Source: Atlantibacter subterraneus (GTDB lineage: Bacteria > Pseudomonadota > Gammaproteobacteria > Enterobacterales > Enterobacteriaceae). From it: 64,000 bases of DNA. The stretch covers positions 434,001 to 498,000 of the forward strand of contig NZ_VLPS01000001.1 of assembly GCF_007570865.1 (NCBI RefSeq). Reading direction: 5' to 3'. Under the pieces are notes generated by a model. That model did not search any database. It saw only the letters and a list, made by a program, of their open reading frames with translations, and was not told the DNA's origin. The position numbers and the translations under genes are program-made. This document shows, piece after piece, positions 40,471-49,370 of the stretch. Position 1 is the stretch's first letter. Each line of letters starts with the position of its first letter.

Positions 40471-41454
40471 TTAATAAAGGCTATCGATATTGTCTTTGGT
40501 AACGCGCAGTACGTTGTGGAATTTAATGATGCGCTTATCGGTATCTACGTCGGCTTTGCCCAGTTTCGGGATGTCCAGGCCTTGTTTGATCTCTTCGCCC
40601 TTGATGACCTTATCCGCGACCGCCGTCAGCGCATAGCCTGCGGTGGCCGGATCATAGGTCACGCCCATGGTGATATCGCCGCTTTTGATAAGCGAAGCCG
40701 CCTGAGACGGGATCATCATGCCGAACACAAACACTTTGCCGCGCGCGCGTTTCTCTTTCACCGCACGACCGGCACCGATTGGGCCCTGGGAACCGAAGGA
40801 GATCACGCCTTTCAGGTCAGAGTGGGCTTTCATCAGGTCGAGCGTGGTGCGACGCGCGTCGTCGATGTTTTCCGCCACCGGCATACGGGTGGTGACTTCA
40901 TGCATCTCCGGGTAATGCTCTTTCTGGTATTTCACGAACAGGTCCGCCCACAGGTTATGCTGAGGCACGGTCAGGCCACCAACGTAAATCACATAACCGC
41001 CTTTACCACCCATGGCTTTCGCCATCTCTTCGACGTTATCGGCCGCGAATTTTTCGTTATCGATGATTTCTACGTCCCAGTTAGCAGACGGCTGCCCCGG
41101 GGACTCGTTGGTCAGCACCACGATGCCCTGATCGCGCGCTTTCTTGAATACCGGCTCCAGCACGTTCGCGTCATTCGGGACGATAGTGATGGCGGAAACT
41201 TTTTTGGCAATCAGGTCTTCAATAATTTTCACCTGCTGCGGGGCGTCGGTACTGGAAGGGCCGACCTGATAGGCGTTGATGCCTAAATCTTTCCCGGCGT
41301 TGGTGACGCCTTCGCCCATGCGGTTAAACCAGGGCATCCCGGCAATTTTGGAAATATTGACGACTTCCACCTCTTTCGCCATAGCGGAAGTGGCGCAAAC
41401 CATTAAGCCGAGCACGCTGGCGGATAATAATTGTTTTAAATTCATCTTACTCAT
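40471..41454 (-). CDS. Periplasmic sugar-binding protein of the ABC importer
   Basis: 327 aa, signal peptide ending near SAMA, type I periplasmic-binding fold of the LsrB/RbsB/rhamnose-binding group (EVEVVNISKIAGMPWFNRMG, IVVLTNESPGQPSANWDVE, GVISFGSQGPIGAGRAVKEK). First gene of the operon: binding protein, ATPase, two permeases. The ligand is not readable; no kinase, isomerase or regulator is adjacent, which argues against a simple catabolic operon. An AI-2, pentose or deoxysugar ligand is possible. AGAGGTG ribosome site before ATG 41454. Confidence 0.9.
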   Translation of the reverse strand: MSKMNLKQLLSASVLGLMVCATSAMAKEVEVVNISKIAGMPWFNRMGEGVTNAGKDLGINAYQVGPSSTDAPQQVKIIEDLIAKKVSAITIVPNDANVLEPVFKKARDQGIVVLTNESPGQPSANWDVEIIDNEKFAADNVEEMAKAMGGKGGYVIYVGGLTVPQHNLWADLFVKYQKEHYPEMHEVTTRMPVAENIDDARRTTLDLMKAHSDLKGVISFGSQGPIGAGRAVKEKRARGKVFVFGMMIPSQAASLIKSGDITMGVTYDPATAGYALTAVADKVIKGEEIKQGLDIPKLGKADVDTDKRIIKFHNVLRVTKDNIDSLY

Positions 41455-42056
41455 CGAACACCTCTGACTGGTGACATAAGTTATAGGGTTAATGGTGCAA
41501 ACGCGTTGTGTTACAGGGGTGAGTCGCTGTTATGTGATTGCAAAGCCGAAGTGAGCCCTTCACAAAATCAAGGCGTGTAGTGGAAATTAACTGCCGGATG
41601 AGAATTTCCCTGTTGCTCATGCATTCCCTTAAGACACTTCTTAGGCGACATCAACGACTGTAGGAGTTGCAGGATGAAAAGGTTATGTGTTTTCCGGTCG
41701 TTGTTATGGATGAATCTGTTGCAAAATTGTTTTGAGAAGGTGATCACATTTAGAGGGGTAAATTGTGCAACAGGTTGCCATTAATGTGCTTTCGATCGGC
41801 TGTAAAGCTGTTAAATCTGGGAGTTGTGGAATCGCTTTCATAAACATTAACCAGGGAAAAGTTAAATAAACGTGACGCGTGTACAATTTTTCTGCGAAAA
41901 CGATATGGACAAGACTGTTATGTGAGATCGGCGGGGGTACCGGCACGCGTGACTTAATTTAAATCCTGAATTCCTCGCGTTTCCATCCGCTTTTCTGGCG
42001 ATTGAATCCGGGCGTTGTTACGCATAATGGCGCTATGACATTACGGAATCTCCATT
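41455..42056. other. Divergent promoter region of the sugar ABC operon and flhBAE
   Basis: About 600 bases with no supportable gene. It must contain the leftward promoter of the binding-protein gene and the rightward class 2 promoter of flhBAE. I cannot place an FlhDC box with confidence. A short inverted repeat GTGA-N5-TCAC at 41550-41562 is one base short of the CRP spacing. Confidence 0.5.
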
Positions 42057-43208
42057 GTGGCTGAAGATAGCGACCAGGAAAAAACAGAGGCCCCCACACC
42101 CCACCGACTTGATAAGGCGCGTGAAGAGGGGCAGATACCCCGTTCCCGTGAACTGACCTCACTGCTGATGCTGCTGGTGGGGATCAGTATTCTGTGGATC
42201 GGCGGGGAGCCTGTCGCCCGCAGACTGGCGGCGATGCTCACCGCTGGCCTGCATTTCGATCACAGCATTATCAATGACCCTGGCCTGATTGTCAGTCAAA
42301 TCAGCAGCCTGATAAAACAGGCGATGCTGGCTCTGTTGCCGCTGCTGGTGGGTCTGGTGCTGGTGGCGATGGCCGCACCGATGCTGCTGGGCGGCGTGCT
42401 GTTCAGTGCGAAATCCCTGGCGTTTAACCCTGGCAAGCTCAACCCCATCGCCGGGATCAAACGACTGTTCTCGTCCCAGGCGCTGGCGGAACTGGTCAAG
42501 GCGGTGCTGAAAGCCACGCTGGTGGGCAGCGTCACGGCCTGGTATCTGATGCACAACTGGCCCGAGATGCTGCGGCTGATGAGTGAAGCGCCTATCGCTG
42601 CGCTGAGCAACTCCCTTAATCTGGTGGCGCTGTGCGGCTTGCTGATCGTACTCGGCCTGATCCCGATGGTCGGGTTTGACGTGTTCTGGCAAATCTACAG
42701 CCACATCAAAAAACTGCGCATGACCCGTCAGGATATCCGCGACGAATTTAAAGACCAGGAAGGCGACCCGCACGTCAAAGGGCGCATCCGCCAGCAGCAG
42801 CGTGCCGCCGCGCGTCGCCGCATGATGGCCGACGTGCCAAAAGCCGACGTGATCGTGACTAACCCGACCCATTACGCCGTGGCTCTGAAATACGACGAAA
42901 ACAAAATGAGCGCGCCGAAGGTACTGGCGAAGGGCGCGGGCCTGGTAGCGTTACGCATCCGCGAAATTGGCAATGAACACCGCATTCCGATGCTGGAAGC
43001 CCCGCCGCTGGCGCGTGCGCTGTGGCGTCATGCTGAAATCGGCCAGCAGATCCCCGGCCAACTGTATGCCGCCGTGGCGGAAGTGCTGGCCTGGGTATGG
43101 CAACTGAAACGCTGGCGCATGGCTGGCGGACTGATCCCCAAGAAACCGCAAAACTTACCGGTGCCCGAGGCACTGGACTTTATGAACGAGAAGGACACCG
43201 ATGGCTAA
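42057..43208 (+). CDS. flhB: Flagellar type III export protein FlhB
   Basis: 383 aa (E. coli 382) from GTG 42057. N-terminal KTEAPTPHRLDKAREEGQIPRS, four membrane helices, then a cytoplasmic domain with the autocleavage motif NPTHY near residue 270 that controls the switch from hook to filament export. In E. coli this gene follows cheZ directly; here about 13 kb of other genes lie between. Overlaps flhA by eight bases. Confidence 0.97.
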   Translation: MAEDSDQEKTEAPTPHRLDKAREEGQIPRSRELTSLLMLLVGISILWIGGEPVARRLAAMLTAGLHFDHSIINDPGLIVSQISSLIKQAMLALLPLLVGLVLVAMAAPMLLGGVLFSAKSLAFNPGKLNPIAGIKRLFSSQALAELVKAVLKATLVGSVTAWYLMHNWPEMLRLMSEAPIAALSNSLNLVALCGLLIVLGLIPMVGFDVFWQIYSHIKKLRMTRQDIRDEFKDQEGDPHVKGRIRQQQRAAARRRMMADVPKADVIVTNPTHYAVALKYDENKMSAPKVLAKGAGLVALRIREIGNEHRIPMLEAPPLARALWRHAEIGQQIPGQLYAAVAEVLAWVWQLKRWRMAGGLIPKKPQNLPVPEALDFMNEKDTDG

Positions 43209-45279
43209 TCTGGTGGCGATGCTGCGCCTGCCCAGCAATATGAAAACAACGCAATGGCAGATTCTGGCCGGGCCGGTTCTGATCATGCTGATCCTGTCGA
43301 TGATGGTATTGCCGCTGCCGGCTTTCGTCCTCGATCTGCTGTTCACTTTCAACATCGCCCTGTCGATTATGGTGCTGCTGGTGGCGATGTTCACCCAGCG
43401 CACCCTGGAGTTTGCGGCGTTCCCGACAATCCTGCTGTTCACCACCTTGCTGCGCCTCGCGCTCAACATCGCCTCCACGCGTATCATCCTGATGGAAGGC
43501 CATACCGGCGGCGCGGCGGCGGGTAAAGTGGTTGAAGCCTTTGGTCACTTCCTGGTGGGCGGTAACTTCGCGGTGGGGATCGTGGTGTTTATCATCCTGG
43601 TGATCATTAACTTTATGGTTATCACCAAAGGTGCAGGGCGTATCGCGGAAGTGGGCGCACGTTTTGTGCTCGACGGCATGCCGGGCAAACAGATGGCGAT
43701 CGATGCCGACCTCAACGCCGGGATTATTGGCGAAGACGAAGCCAAAAAGCGCCGTTCCGAAGTGACCCAGGAGGCCGATTTCTATGGCTCAATGGACGGT
43801 GCCAGTAAGTTCGTGCGCGGCGACGCCGTCGCGGGGCTGTTGATCATGGTTATCAACATCGTCGGCGGCCTGCTGGTGGGTGTGATTCAGCACGGGATGC
43901 CGATGGCACAGGCGGCGGAAAGCTACACTCTGCTGACCATCGGCGATGGCCTGGTGGCGCAGATCCCGGCGCTGGTGATTTCTACCGCCGCAGGTGTGAT
44001 CGTGACCCGCGTCAGCACCGATCAGGACGTCGGCGAACAGATGGTCGGCCAGCTGTTCAGCAACCCGCGCGTGATGTTGCTCAGCGCCGCCGTGCTCGGG
44101 CTGCTGGGCCTGGTGCCGGGCATGCCGAACCTGGTGTTCCTGCTGTTTACCGTGGCGCTGTTGGGCCTGGCCTGGTGGATGCGCGGACGCGAAACCGCAG
44201 AGGCTCCCGCGCCGCTGCAGGTGAAACAACCTGAGAACACCCAGGCGGTGGAAGCCACCTGGAGCGACGTTCAACTGGAAGATCCGCTGGGCATGGAAGT
44301 GGGTTACCGGCTCATCCCGATGGTGGATTTTCAGCAGGACGGCGAACTGCTGGGCCGTATCCGCAGTATTCGTAAAAAGTTCGCCCAGGACATGGGCTTC
44401 CTGCCGCCGGTAGTGCACATCCGCGACAATATGGATTTGCCTCCGGCGCGCTATCGCATTCTGATGAAGGGCGTAGAAATCGGCAGCGGCGACGCCTATC
44501 CGGGCCGCTGGCTGGCAATCAACCCCGGCACCGCCGCAGGCACGCTGCCGGGCGAGCAAACCATTGACCCGGCTTTCGGCCTGGCGGCGATCTGGATTGA
44601 AAGCGCCCTGAAAGAGCAGGCGCAGATTCAGGGCTTTACCGTGGTGGAAGCCAGTACCGTGGTGGCGACGCATCTCAACCATCTTATCGGACAGTACGCG
44701 CCGGAACTGTTTGGCCGCCAGGAGGCGCAGCAGCTACTGGATCGCGTCACCCAGGATATGCCGAAGCTGACCGAGGATTTAGTGCCGGGTGTGATCACCC
44801 TCACCACGCTGCATAAAGTGCTGCAAAGTTTGCTGGCCGAAAAAGTGCCGATCCGCGATATGCGCACCATTATTGAAACCCTGGCGGAGCACGCGCCGCT
44901 GCAGAACGATCCCCATGAACTGACCACCGTGGTGCGCGTCGCGCTGGGCCGCGCCATCACCCAGCAGTGGTTCCCGGGCACTGGCGAAGTGCAGGTAATC
45001 GGTCTGGATACGGCGCTGGAGCGTCTGCTGCTGCAAGCCCTGCAGGGCGGTGGCGGGCTGGAGCCAGGCCTGGCAGATCGCCTGCTGGAACAGGCGCAGG
45101 AAGCGTTGCAGCGCCAGGAGATGTTAGGTGCGCCGCCGGTGCTGTTGGTGAACCACGCGCTGCGCCCGCTGCTGTCGCGCTTTTTACGCCGCACGTTGTC
45201 GCAGCTGGTGGTGCTCTCTAACATGGAATTGTCGGAAAACCGCAATATCCGTATGACCGCGATTATCGGAGGTAAATAA
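43201..45279 (+). CDS. flhA: Flagellar type III export protein FlhA
   Basis: 692 aa (the E. coli length). The N-terminal half has about eight membrane helices with the conserved FHIPEP-type cytoplasmic loop (EVGARFVLDGMPGKQMAIDADLNAG). The C-terminal cytoplasmic domain is the docking platform for export chaperone-substrate complexes. The flhE start codon overlaps its stop (TAATG). Confidence 0.98.
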   Translation: MANLVAMLRLPSNMKTTQWQILAGPVLIMLILSMMVLPLPAFVLDLLFTFNIALSIMVLLVAMFTQRTLEFAAFPTILLFTTLLRLALNIASTRIILMEGHTGGAAAGKVVEAFGHFLVGGNFAVGIVVFIILVIINFMVITKGAGRIAEVGARFVLDGMPGKQMAIDADLNAGIIGEDEAKKRRSEVTQEADFYGSMDGASKFVRGDAVAGLLIMVINIVGGLLVGVIQHGMPMAQAAESYTLLTIGDGLVAQIPALVISTAAGVIVTRVSTDQDVGEQMVGQLFSNPRVMLLSAAVLGLLGLVPGMPNLVFLLFTVALLGLAWWMRGRETAEAPAPLQVKQPENTQAVEATWSDVQLEDPLGMEVGYRLIPMVDFQQDGELLGRIRSIRKKFAQDMGFLPPVVHIRDNMDLPPARYRILMKGVEIGSGDAYPGRWLAINPGTAAGTLPGEQTIDPAFGLAAIWIESALKEQAQIQGFTVVEASTVVATHLNHLIGQYAPELFGRQEAQQLLDRVTQDMPKLTEDLVPGVITLTTLHKVLQSLLAEKVPIRDMRTIIETLAEHAPLQNDPHELTTVVRVALGRAITQQWFPGTGEVQVIGLDTALERLLLQALQGGGGLEPGLADRLLEQAQEALQRQEMLGAPPVLLVNHALRPLLSRFLRRTLSQLVVLSNMELSENRNIRMTAIIGGK

Positions 45280-45671
45280 TGCGCCTGTTGGCAGGATTAA
45301 TACTGCTCGCGCCGCTGCTGTCTCACGCGGCGGAAGGCGCATGGCAGAGCAGCGCCGTGGGAGCGACGCTCTCCTGGCGCGGCCAGGCGGTCTCATCACC
45401 GCCGTTGGCACCTTCGCAGCCGGTGGACGGCTTAATGACGCTGGTCGCCTGGCGCTACGAGCTGGCTGGCCCAACGCCCACCGGATTGCAGGTGCGGCTG
45501 TGCAGTACTAACCACTGCGTGCCGATTGAGGGGCAGGGCGGAACAACCTGGGGGTTCAATAACATCGCGGCCAGTGAACCGCTGCGTTTTATCTGGGAGG
45601 TTCCCGGCGGCGGCAAACTGTTCCCGGTGCTGCGGGTGCGATCCAACCAGGTCATTGTTAACTACCGCTAA
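45279..45671 (+). CDS. flhE: Flagellar protein FlhE
   Basis: 130-aa periplasmic protein with a signal peptide (MRLLAGLILLAPLLSHA). FlhE is known to limit proton leak through the flagellar export apparatus. Visible blocks: EGAWQSSAVGATLSWRGQ, a Cys pair (LCSTNHC) and a C-terminal FPVLRVRSNQVIVNYR. Third gene of flhBAE, start coupled to flhA. Confidence 0.95.
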   Translation: MRLLAGLILLAPLLSHAAEGAWQSSAVGATLSWRGQAVSSPPLAPSQPVDGLMTLVAWRYELAGPTPTGLQVRLCSTNHCVPIEGQGGTTWGFNNIAASEPLRFIWEVPGGGKLFPVLRVRSNQVIVNYR

Positions 45672-45693
45672 GCCTGGTTTTGAACGCCTGACT

Positions 45694-45720
45694 CCCCGCC
45701 ATGGCGGGGTCTATTTTTTT
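45694..45720 (+). terminator. Terminator of flhBAE
   Basis: CCCCGCC/GGCGGGG with a tight loop at 45694-45709, followed shortly by seven T (45714-45720). Confidence 0.85.
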
Positions 45721-45870
45721 CTCTGTCCATTTCAATACATTTGTCCGATAAAAACGAACCGTTGTTTCACAAAATGGAGTGTTAAGCGGGCATTCCGGGT
45801 ATTTTTGCCACCTTTTGTAAAGCTATGGCGGAATTACAAAGGTTTCTGTCCCTCTCTGATTTTACTTTAG

Positions 45871-45888
45871 GCATGAAAGATTTCATGC
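45871..45888. promoter_or_regulatory. Perfect palindrome upstream of rhiT-like gene
   Basis: GCATGAAAGATTTCATGC is a perfect 8-bp inverted repeat with a 2-base centre, about 60 bases before the transporter start. It is a likely operator. It shares TGAAA/TTTCA half sites with KdgR boxes, but the spacing (2 instead of 5) is not canonical. Confidence 0.5.
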
Positions 45889-45948
45889 AGACCCCTCACA
45901 GGGCCGTGACTTGCAATCTCCCTTATTCTTTGTAACGGGTTGACGGCA

Positions 45949-47505
45949 ATGACAAAACGTAAAATTGGACTGGCAAACTATCTGGCTTACGGCTCAGGGG
46001 ATTTCCTGGGCGCGGGAACCACCGCCCTGACCGCCGCATGGCTGCTGTACTTCTACACCACCTTTTGTGGGCTCACGCCGGTTGAGGCGACCTTTATCTT
46101 TGCGATGGCGAGGGTGCTGGACGCGGTGGTGAGTCCATTGATGGGTTTCCTCACCGATAACTTCGGCTCGACCTGGCTCGGTAAACGCTTTGGTCGGCGC
46201 AAATTCTTTATCCTGCTCGGTATTCCGCTGGTCTTTAGCTACACCTTTATGTGGGTAGGAGGGATGAGCTACGGGTATTACCTGGCGACCTACCTGATTT
46301 TCGATGTGGTTTACACCATGATCCTGGTGCCATATGAAACCCTGGTACCGGAAATGACCGATGACTTTAAACAGAAAACTAAGTTTTCCGGCGCGCGGAT
46401 TTCGATGGCGCAGCTCTCGGCAATCCTGGCCGCCTTCCTGCCGGGCATCCTGCTCAATACCTTCGGTAAGGACAACGCCCTTTCCTTTTTCTACGCCAGC
46501 GTGGTGTTCGCCACCCTGTGCGCCATCGTGCTCACCCTGGTGTGGTGCTTTACCTGGGAAAGGCCGCGCGCGGAGTGGACCGAAGCGGCGCTGCGTGCGG
46601 AGCAGGAAAAGAAAAGCCTGACCTTCCTGCAAAGCATGAAGCGGTTGAATATTGAATTGACCTCGACGCTGCGGATTAAAATATTTCGTCAGCATCTGGG
46701 GATGTATCTGGGGGGATACATTGCCCAGGACGTGTTTAACGCCGTGTTTACCTGGTATGTGGTGTTTGTGCTGATGCAGAGCGCCTCGCTTGCCTCCAGC
46801 CTGATGGGCGCTATGGCAATCATGCAGTTTATCGCGGTGATCGCCATGATCCCGCTGTGCATCAAATTTGGTCCGGCACCCTCTTATCGCGTAGTGGTGG
46901 TGCTGTTCGGCCTGAGCGCTATTTCCTACGGCGTGCTGTGGTATGCCGGATTAAACGATGTGTTTGCGCTGCTGTTGCTGGTATCGGGGATCGCCGGACT
47001 GGGACGCGGCGGCATCAACTATGTACCGTGGAATACGTACACCTATATTGCCGACGTGGATGAGGCGATCACCGGCCAGCGTCGCGAAGGGATTTTCGCG
47101 GGCATTATGACTCTGACCCGCAAGGCATCCCAGGCGGGGGCGGTGATGCTGGTAGGAATCGTGATGCAGATGTCCGGGTTCGTTTCCGGACAAACCACGC
47201 AACCTCCTGCCGTGAGCCAGACCATCCTGTTAATTTTAAGCGGCGGTACGGTGATGGTTCTGGCCTGCGGTTTCCTGATCTCCCTGCGTTTCAGGCTTAA
47301 CCTGCACACCCACAGTATTCTGCGCGAGGAGACGGCAAAAATGCGCCTCGCCAATCGCCCGGTGCCGGAAGCCATTACCCCGCAGGCGCGTGCCACCGTC
47401 GAAATGCTGACGGGTATGCCGTATTCAGCGCTATGGGGCAATAACAATATTGGCTATCTGAACCGCCATAAACCCGCCATGGCGCGCCCCGTCACTCCTT
47501 ATTAA
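45949..47505 (+). CDS. rhiT: Rhamnogalacturonide transporter, RhiT-like
   Basis: 518-aa transporter with about 12 hydrophobic helices, GPH/MFS type (MelB-like), with the D-x3-D-x5-R-type loop LTDNFGSTWLGKRFGRRKFF after helix 2. Paired with a GH105 unsaturated rhamnogalacturonyl hydrolase 10 bases downstream, the rhiTN arrangement described in Dickeya, where the pair imports and cleaves unsaturated rhamnogalacturonides from pectin and is controlled by RhaS. The symbol rests on this pairing, not on the transporter sequence alone. The start is ATG 45949; TTG 45940 is in frame. Confidence 0.8.
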   Translation: MTKRKIGLANYLAYGSGDFLGAGTTALTAAWLLYFYTTFCGLTPVEATFIFAMARVLDAVVSPLMGFLTDNFGSTWLGKRFGRRKFFILLGIPLVFSYTFMWVGGMSYGYYLATYLIFDVVYTMILVPYETLVPEMTDDFKQKTKFSGARISMAQLSAILAAFLPGILLNTFGKDNALSFFYASVVFATLCAIVLTLVWCFTWERPRAEWTEAALRAEQEKKSLTFLQSMKRLNIELTSTLRIKIFRQHLGMYLGGYIAQDVFNAVFTWYVVFVLMQSASLASSLMGAMAIMQFIAVIAMIPLCIKFGPAPSYRVVVVLFGLSAISYGVLWYAGLNDVFALLLLVSGIAGLGRGGINYVPWNTYTYIADVDEAITGQRREGIFAGIMTLTRKASQAGAVMLVGIVMQMSGFVSGQTTQPPAVSQTILLILSGGTVMVLACGFLISLRFRLNLHTHSILREETAKMRLANRPVPEAITPQARATVEMLTGMPYSALWGNNNIGYLNRHKPAMARPVTPY

Positions 47506-47515
47506 GGCAAAACGA

Positions 47516-48655
47516 ATGATTATTTACCCCGTAAAACATAGCCCGCTGTTGCGCCAGCCTGAGCGCATCATCTCCCGGGACGAACTGAAAGATCTCATTC
47601 ATAAAGTGACCGATAACCTGATTCATATTCGCGATGACACTGGCCAGTTTCTGCTGCGGCTGGATGACGGGCGGGTGATTGATACCAAAGGTTGGGCAGG
47701 GTGGGAGTGGACACACGGCGTCGGGCTGTACGGTATCTGGCAGTATTACCGCCAGACCGGCGATGAGGGGATGTGCCAGATTATCGACGCCTGGTTTGCC
47801 GACCGCTTTGCCGAGGGGACAACCACCAAAAACGTCAATACCATGGCACCGTTTTTGACCCTGGCGTATCGCTATGAAGAAACGCGTAATCCAGAATATC
47901 TCCCCTGGCTGGAAAGCTGGGCCGAATGGGCGATGTACCAGATGCCGCGTACCGACTATGGCGGTATGCAGCACATTACCCTTGCCGAAGAAAATCATCA
48001 GCAGATGTGGGACGACACGCTGATGATGACCGTTCTGCCGTTGACTAAAATTGGCAAATTGCTTAACCGGCCAGAATATGTTGAAGAGGCGACCTATCAG
48101 TTCCTGCTACACGTACAGAATCTAATGGACCGGGAAACCGGGCTGTGGTTCCACGGCTGGAATTATCAGGGGCGGCATAACTTTGCGCGTGCGCGCTGGG
48201 CGCGGGGTAATAGCTGGCTGACCATCGTCATTCCCGATTTTCTTGAACTGGTGGATTTTCCGGAGCACAGCGCGGTACGCCGTTATTTAATCCAGGTACT
48301 GGAGAATCAGGTGGCGGCGCTGGCGAAGTGTCAGGACGAAAGCGGCCTGTGGCATACTCTGCTGGACGATCAGTACTCGTATCCTGAAGCTTCCGCCACG
48401 GCGGGTTTTGCCTACGGGATCCTGAAAGGGGTGCGGCAACGCTATCTGCCGAAGCGCTATGCGGAGGTGGCGGAAAAGGCGATTGCTGGGATCGTGGAAC
48501 ATATCTCCCGCGACGGTGAGCTTCAGCAGGTGTCGTTTGGCACCGGAATGGGGCATGACCTGGCGTTTTACCGCAACATTCCGCAGACCTCAATGCCGTA
48601 CGGGCAGGCGATGGCGATACTCTGCCTGACGGAATTTTTACGTACTTATTATTAA
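47516..48655 (+). CDS. rhiN: Unsaturated rhamnogalacturonyl hydrolase, RhiN-like (GH105)
   Basis: 379-aa cytoplasmic glycoside hydrolase of family GH105. The (alpha/alpha)6-barrel features include GWAGWEWTHGVGLYGIWQYY, the catalytic-Asp region QQMWDDTLMMTVLPL and the diagnostic RARWARGNSWLT. It removes the terminal unsaturated galacturonate from rhamnogalacturonan fragments. No signal peptide, so it acts after uptake by the neighbouring transporter. No lyase gene (RhiE-type) is in the window, so the oligomers must come from elsewhere. Confidence 0.88.
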   Translation: MIIYPVKHSPLLRQPERIISRDELKDLIHKVTDNLIHIRDDTGQFLLRLDDGRVIDTKGWAGWEWTHGVGLYGIWQYYRQTGDEGMCQIIDAWFADRFAEGTTTKNVNTMAPFLTLAYRYEETRNPEYLPWLESWAEWAMYQMPRTDYGGMQHITLAEENHQQMWDDTLMMTVLPLTKIGKLLNRPEYVEEATYQFLLHVQNLMDRETGLWFHGWNYQGRHNFARARWARGNSWLTIVIPDFLELVDFPEHSAVRRYLIQVLENQVAALAKCQDESGLWHTLLDDQYSYPEASATAGFAYGILKGVRQRYLPKRYAEVAEKAIAGIVEHISRDGELQQVSFGTGMGHDLAFYRNIPQTSMPYGQAMAILCLTEFLRTYY

Positions 48656-48667
48656 TGACCGGAATGT

Positions 48668-48695
48668 TAACGCCCATCGCAGGATGGGCGTTATT
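48668..48695. terminator. Bidirectional hairpin between rhiN-like and Nudix genes
   Basis: TAACGCCCATC/GATGGGCGTTA, an 11-bp stem with a GCAG loop, lying between two convergent genes; the T-tract is short. Confidence 0.65.
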
Positions 48696-48697
48696 GG

Positions 48698-49282
48698 TTA
48701 CATCACCCCTTCGAGCGCCAGGTACTGTAGCAGCATAATGGTTTTGGCATCGACGATTCTTCCCTGCTTAATCGCAGTTAAGGCGTCATCAAAACCCAGC
48801 TCGACGGTTTCGACGTCTTCACCTTCCTCTTCAATACCGCCGCCCGTGCCGGTGAACTGGCTGGCATCATATTCGGCAATAAAAAAGTGCAGCTTTTCGG
48901 TCACGGAGCCGGGGCTCATAAACGCCTCAAACACTTTCTGCACATTGTCGAGACGATAGCCGGTTTCTTCTTCCGCTTCGGCTTTGATGCGCGTCTCCGG
49001 GTCCAGATTGTCCAGCAGCCCTGCAGCGGCTTCCAGTAAAAAGCCATCGTGATTATTAAGAAAGGCCGGGAGGCGGAACTGGCGCACCAGTATCACGCTG
49101 CGTTTTTCCCGGTTATATAACAGGACCGTCGCCCCGTTGCCCCGATCGTAGGCTTCGCGGCTTTGTTGTTGCCAGCTGCCGTCGCGGCGTAAGAAATCGA
49201 AGGTGTATTTTTTCAGGACATACCAGTCATCGGATAGCGTCTGGCTGTCGATAATACGAATTCGCGCATGTTCAGATTGCAT
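48698..49282 (-). CDS. NudK-like Nudix hydrolase
   Basis: 194-aa Nudix protein close to E. coli NudK (GDP-mannose hydrolase, 191 aa): EAYDRGNGATVLLYN, ILVRQFRLPAF, the Nudix region AGLLDNLDPETRIKAEAEEE with the metal-binding Glu cluster before TGYRL, and FMSPGSVTEKLHFFIAEYD. It probably cleaves a sugar nucleotide or ADP-ribose-like diphosphate. The start is ATG 49282 behind GGAGGGGG; the open frame continues upstream to 49726 antisense to the DeoR gene, which is not real coding. Divergent from the DeoR-family gene, with shared repeat operators between, so co-regulation is likely. Could be a second nudK paralogue. Confidence 0.85.
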   Translation of the reverse strand: MQSEHARIRIIDSQTLSDDWYVLKKYTFDFLRRDGSWQQQSREAYDRGNGATVLLYNREKRSVILVRQFRLPAFLNNHDGFLLEAAAGLLDNLDPETRIKAEAEEETGYRLDNVQKVFEAFMSPGSVTEKLHFFIAEYDASQFTGTGGGIEEEGEDVETVELGFDDALTAIKQGRIVDAKTIMLLQYLALEGVM

Positions 49283-49305
49283 TTTGCCCCCTCCATCAGT
49301 AAGTT

Positions 49306-49361
49306 TGCACGATAACGCGCACATTCGTGTATAGTCAAACGTATTCGTGCAATATCGTGCA
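49306..49361. promoter_or_regulatory. Four-copy TCGTG(C/T)A repeat, candidate DeoR-type operator
   Basis: TATCGTGCA occurs inverted at 49306-49314 and direct at 49353-49361. ATTCGTGTA is at 49323-49331 and ATTCGTGCA at 49343-49351. The direct copies start 20 and 10 bases apart, on the same face of the helix. The array fills the gap between the divergent Nudix and DeoR genes. Confidence 0.65.
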
Positions 49362-49370
49362 AGGGGATTT

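Noticed and set aside
41550-41562. GTGA-N5-TCAC as a CRP site for the sugar ABC operon
   Set aside because: The spacer is five bases, not six, so it does not fit CRP geometry.
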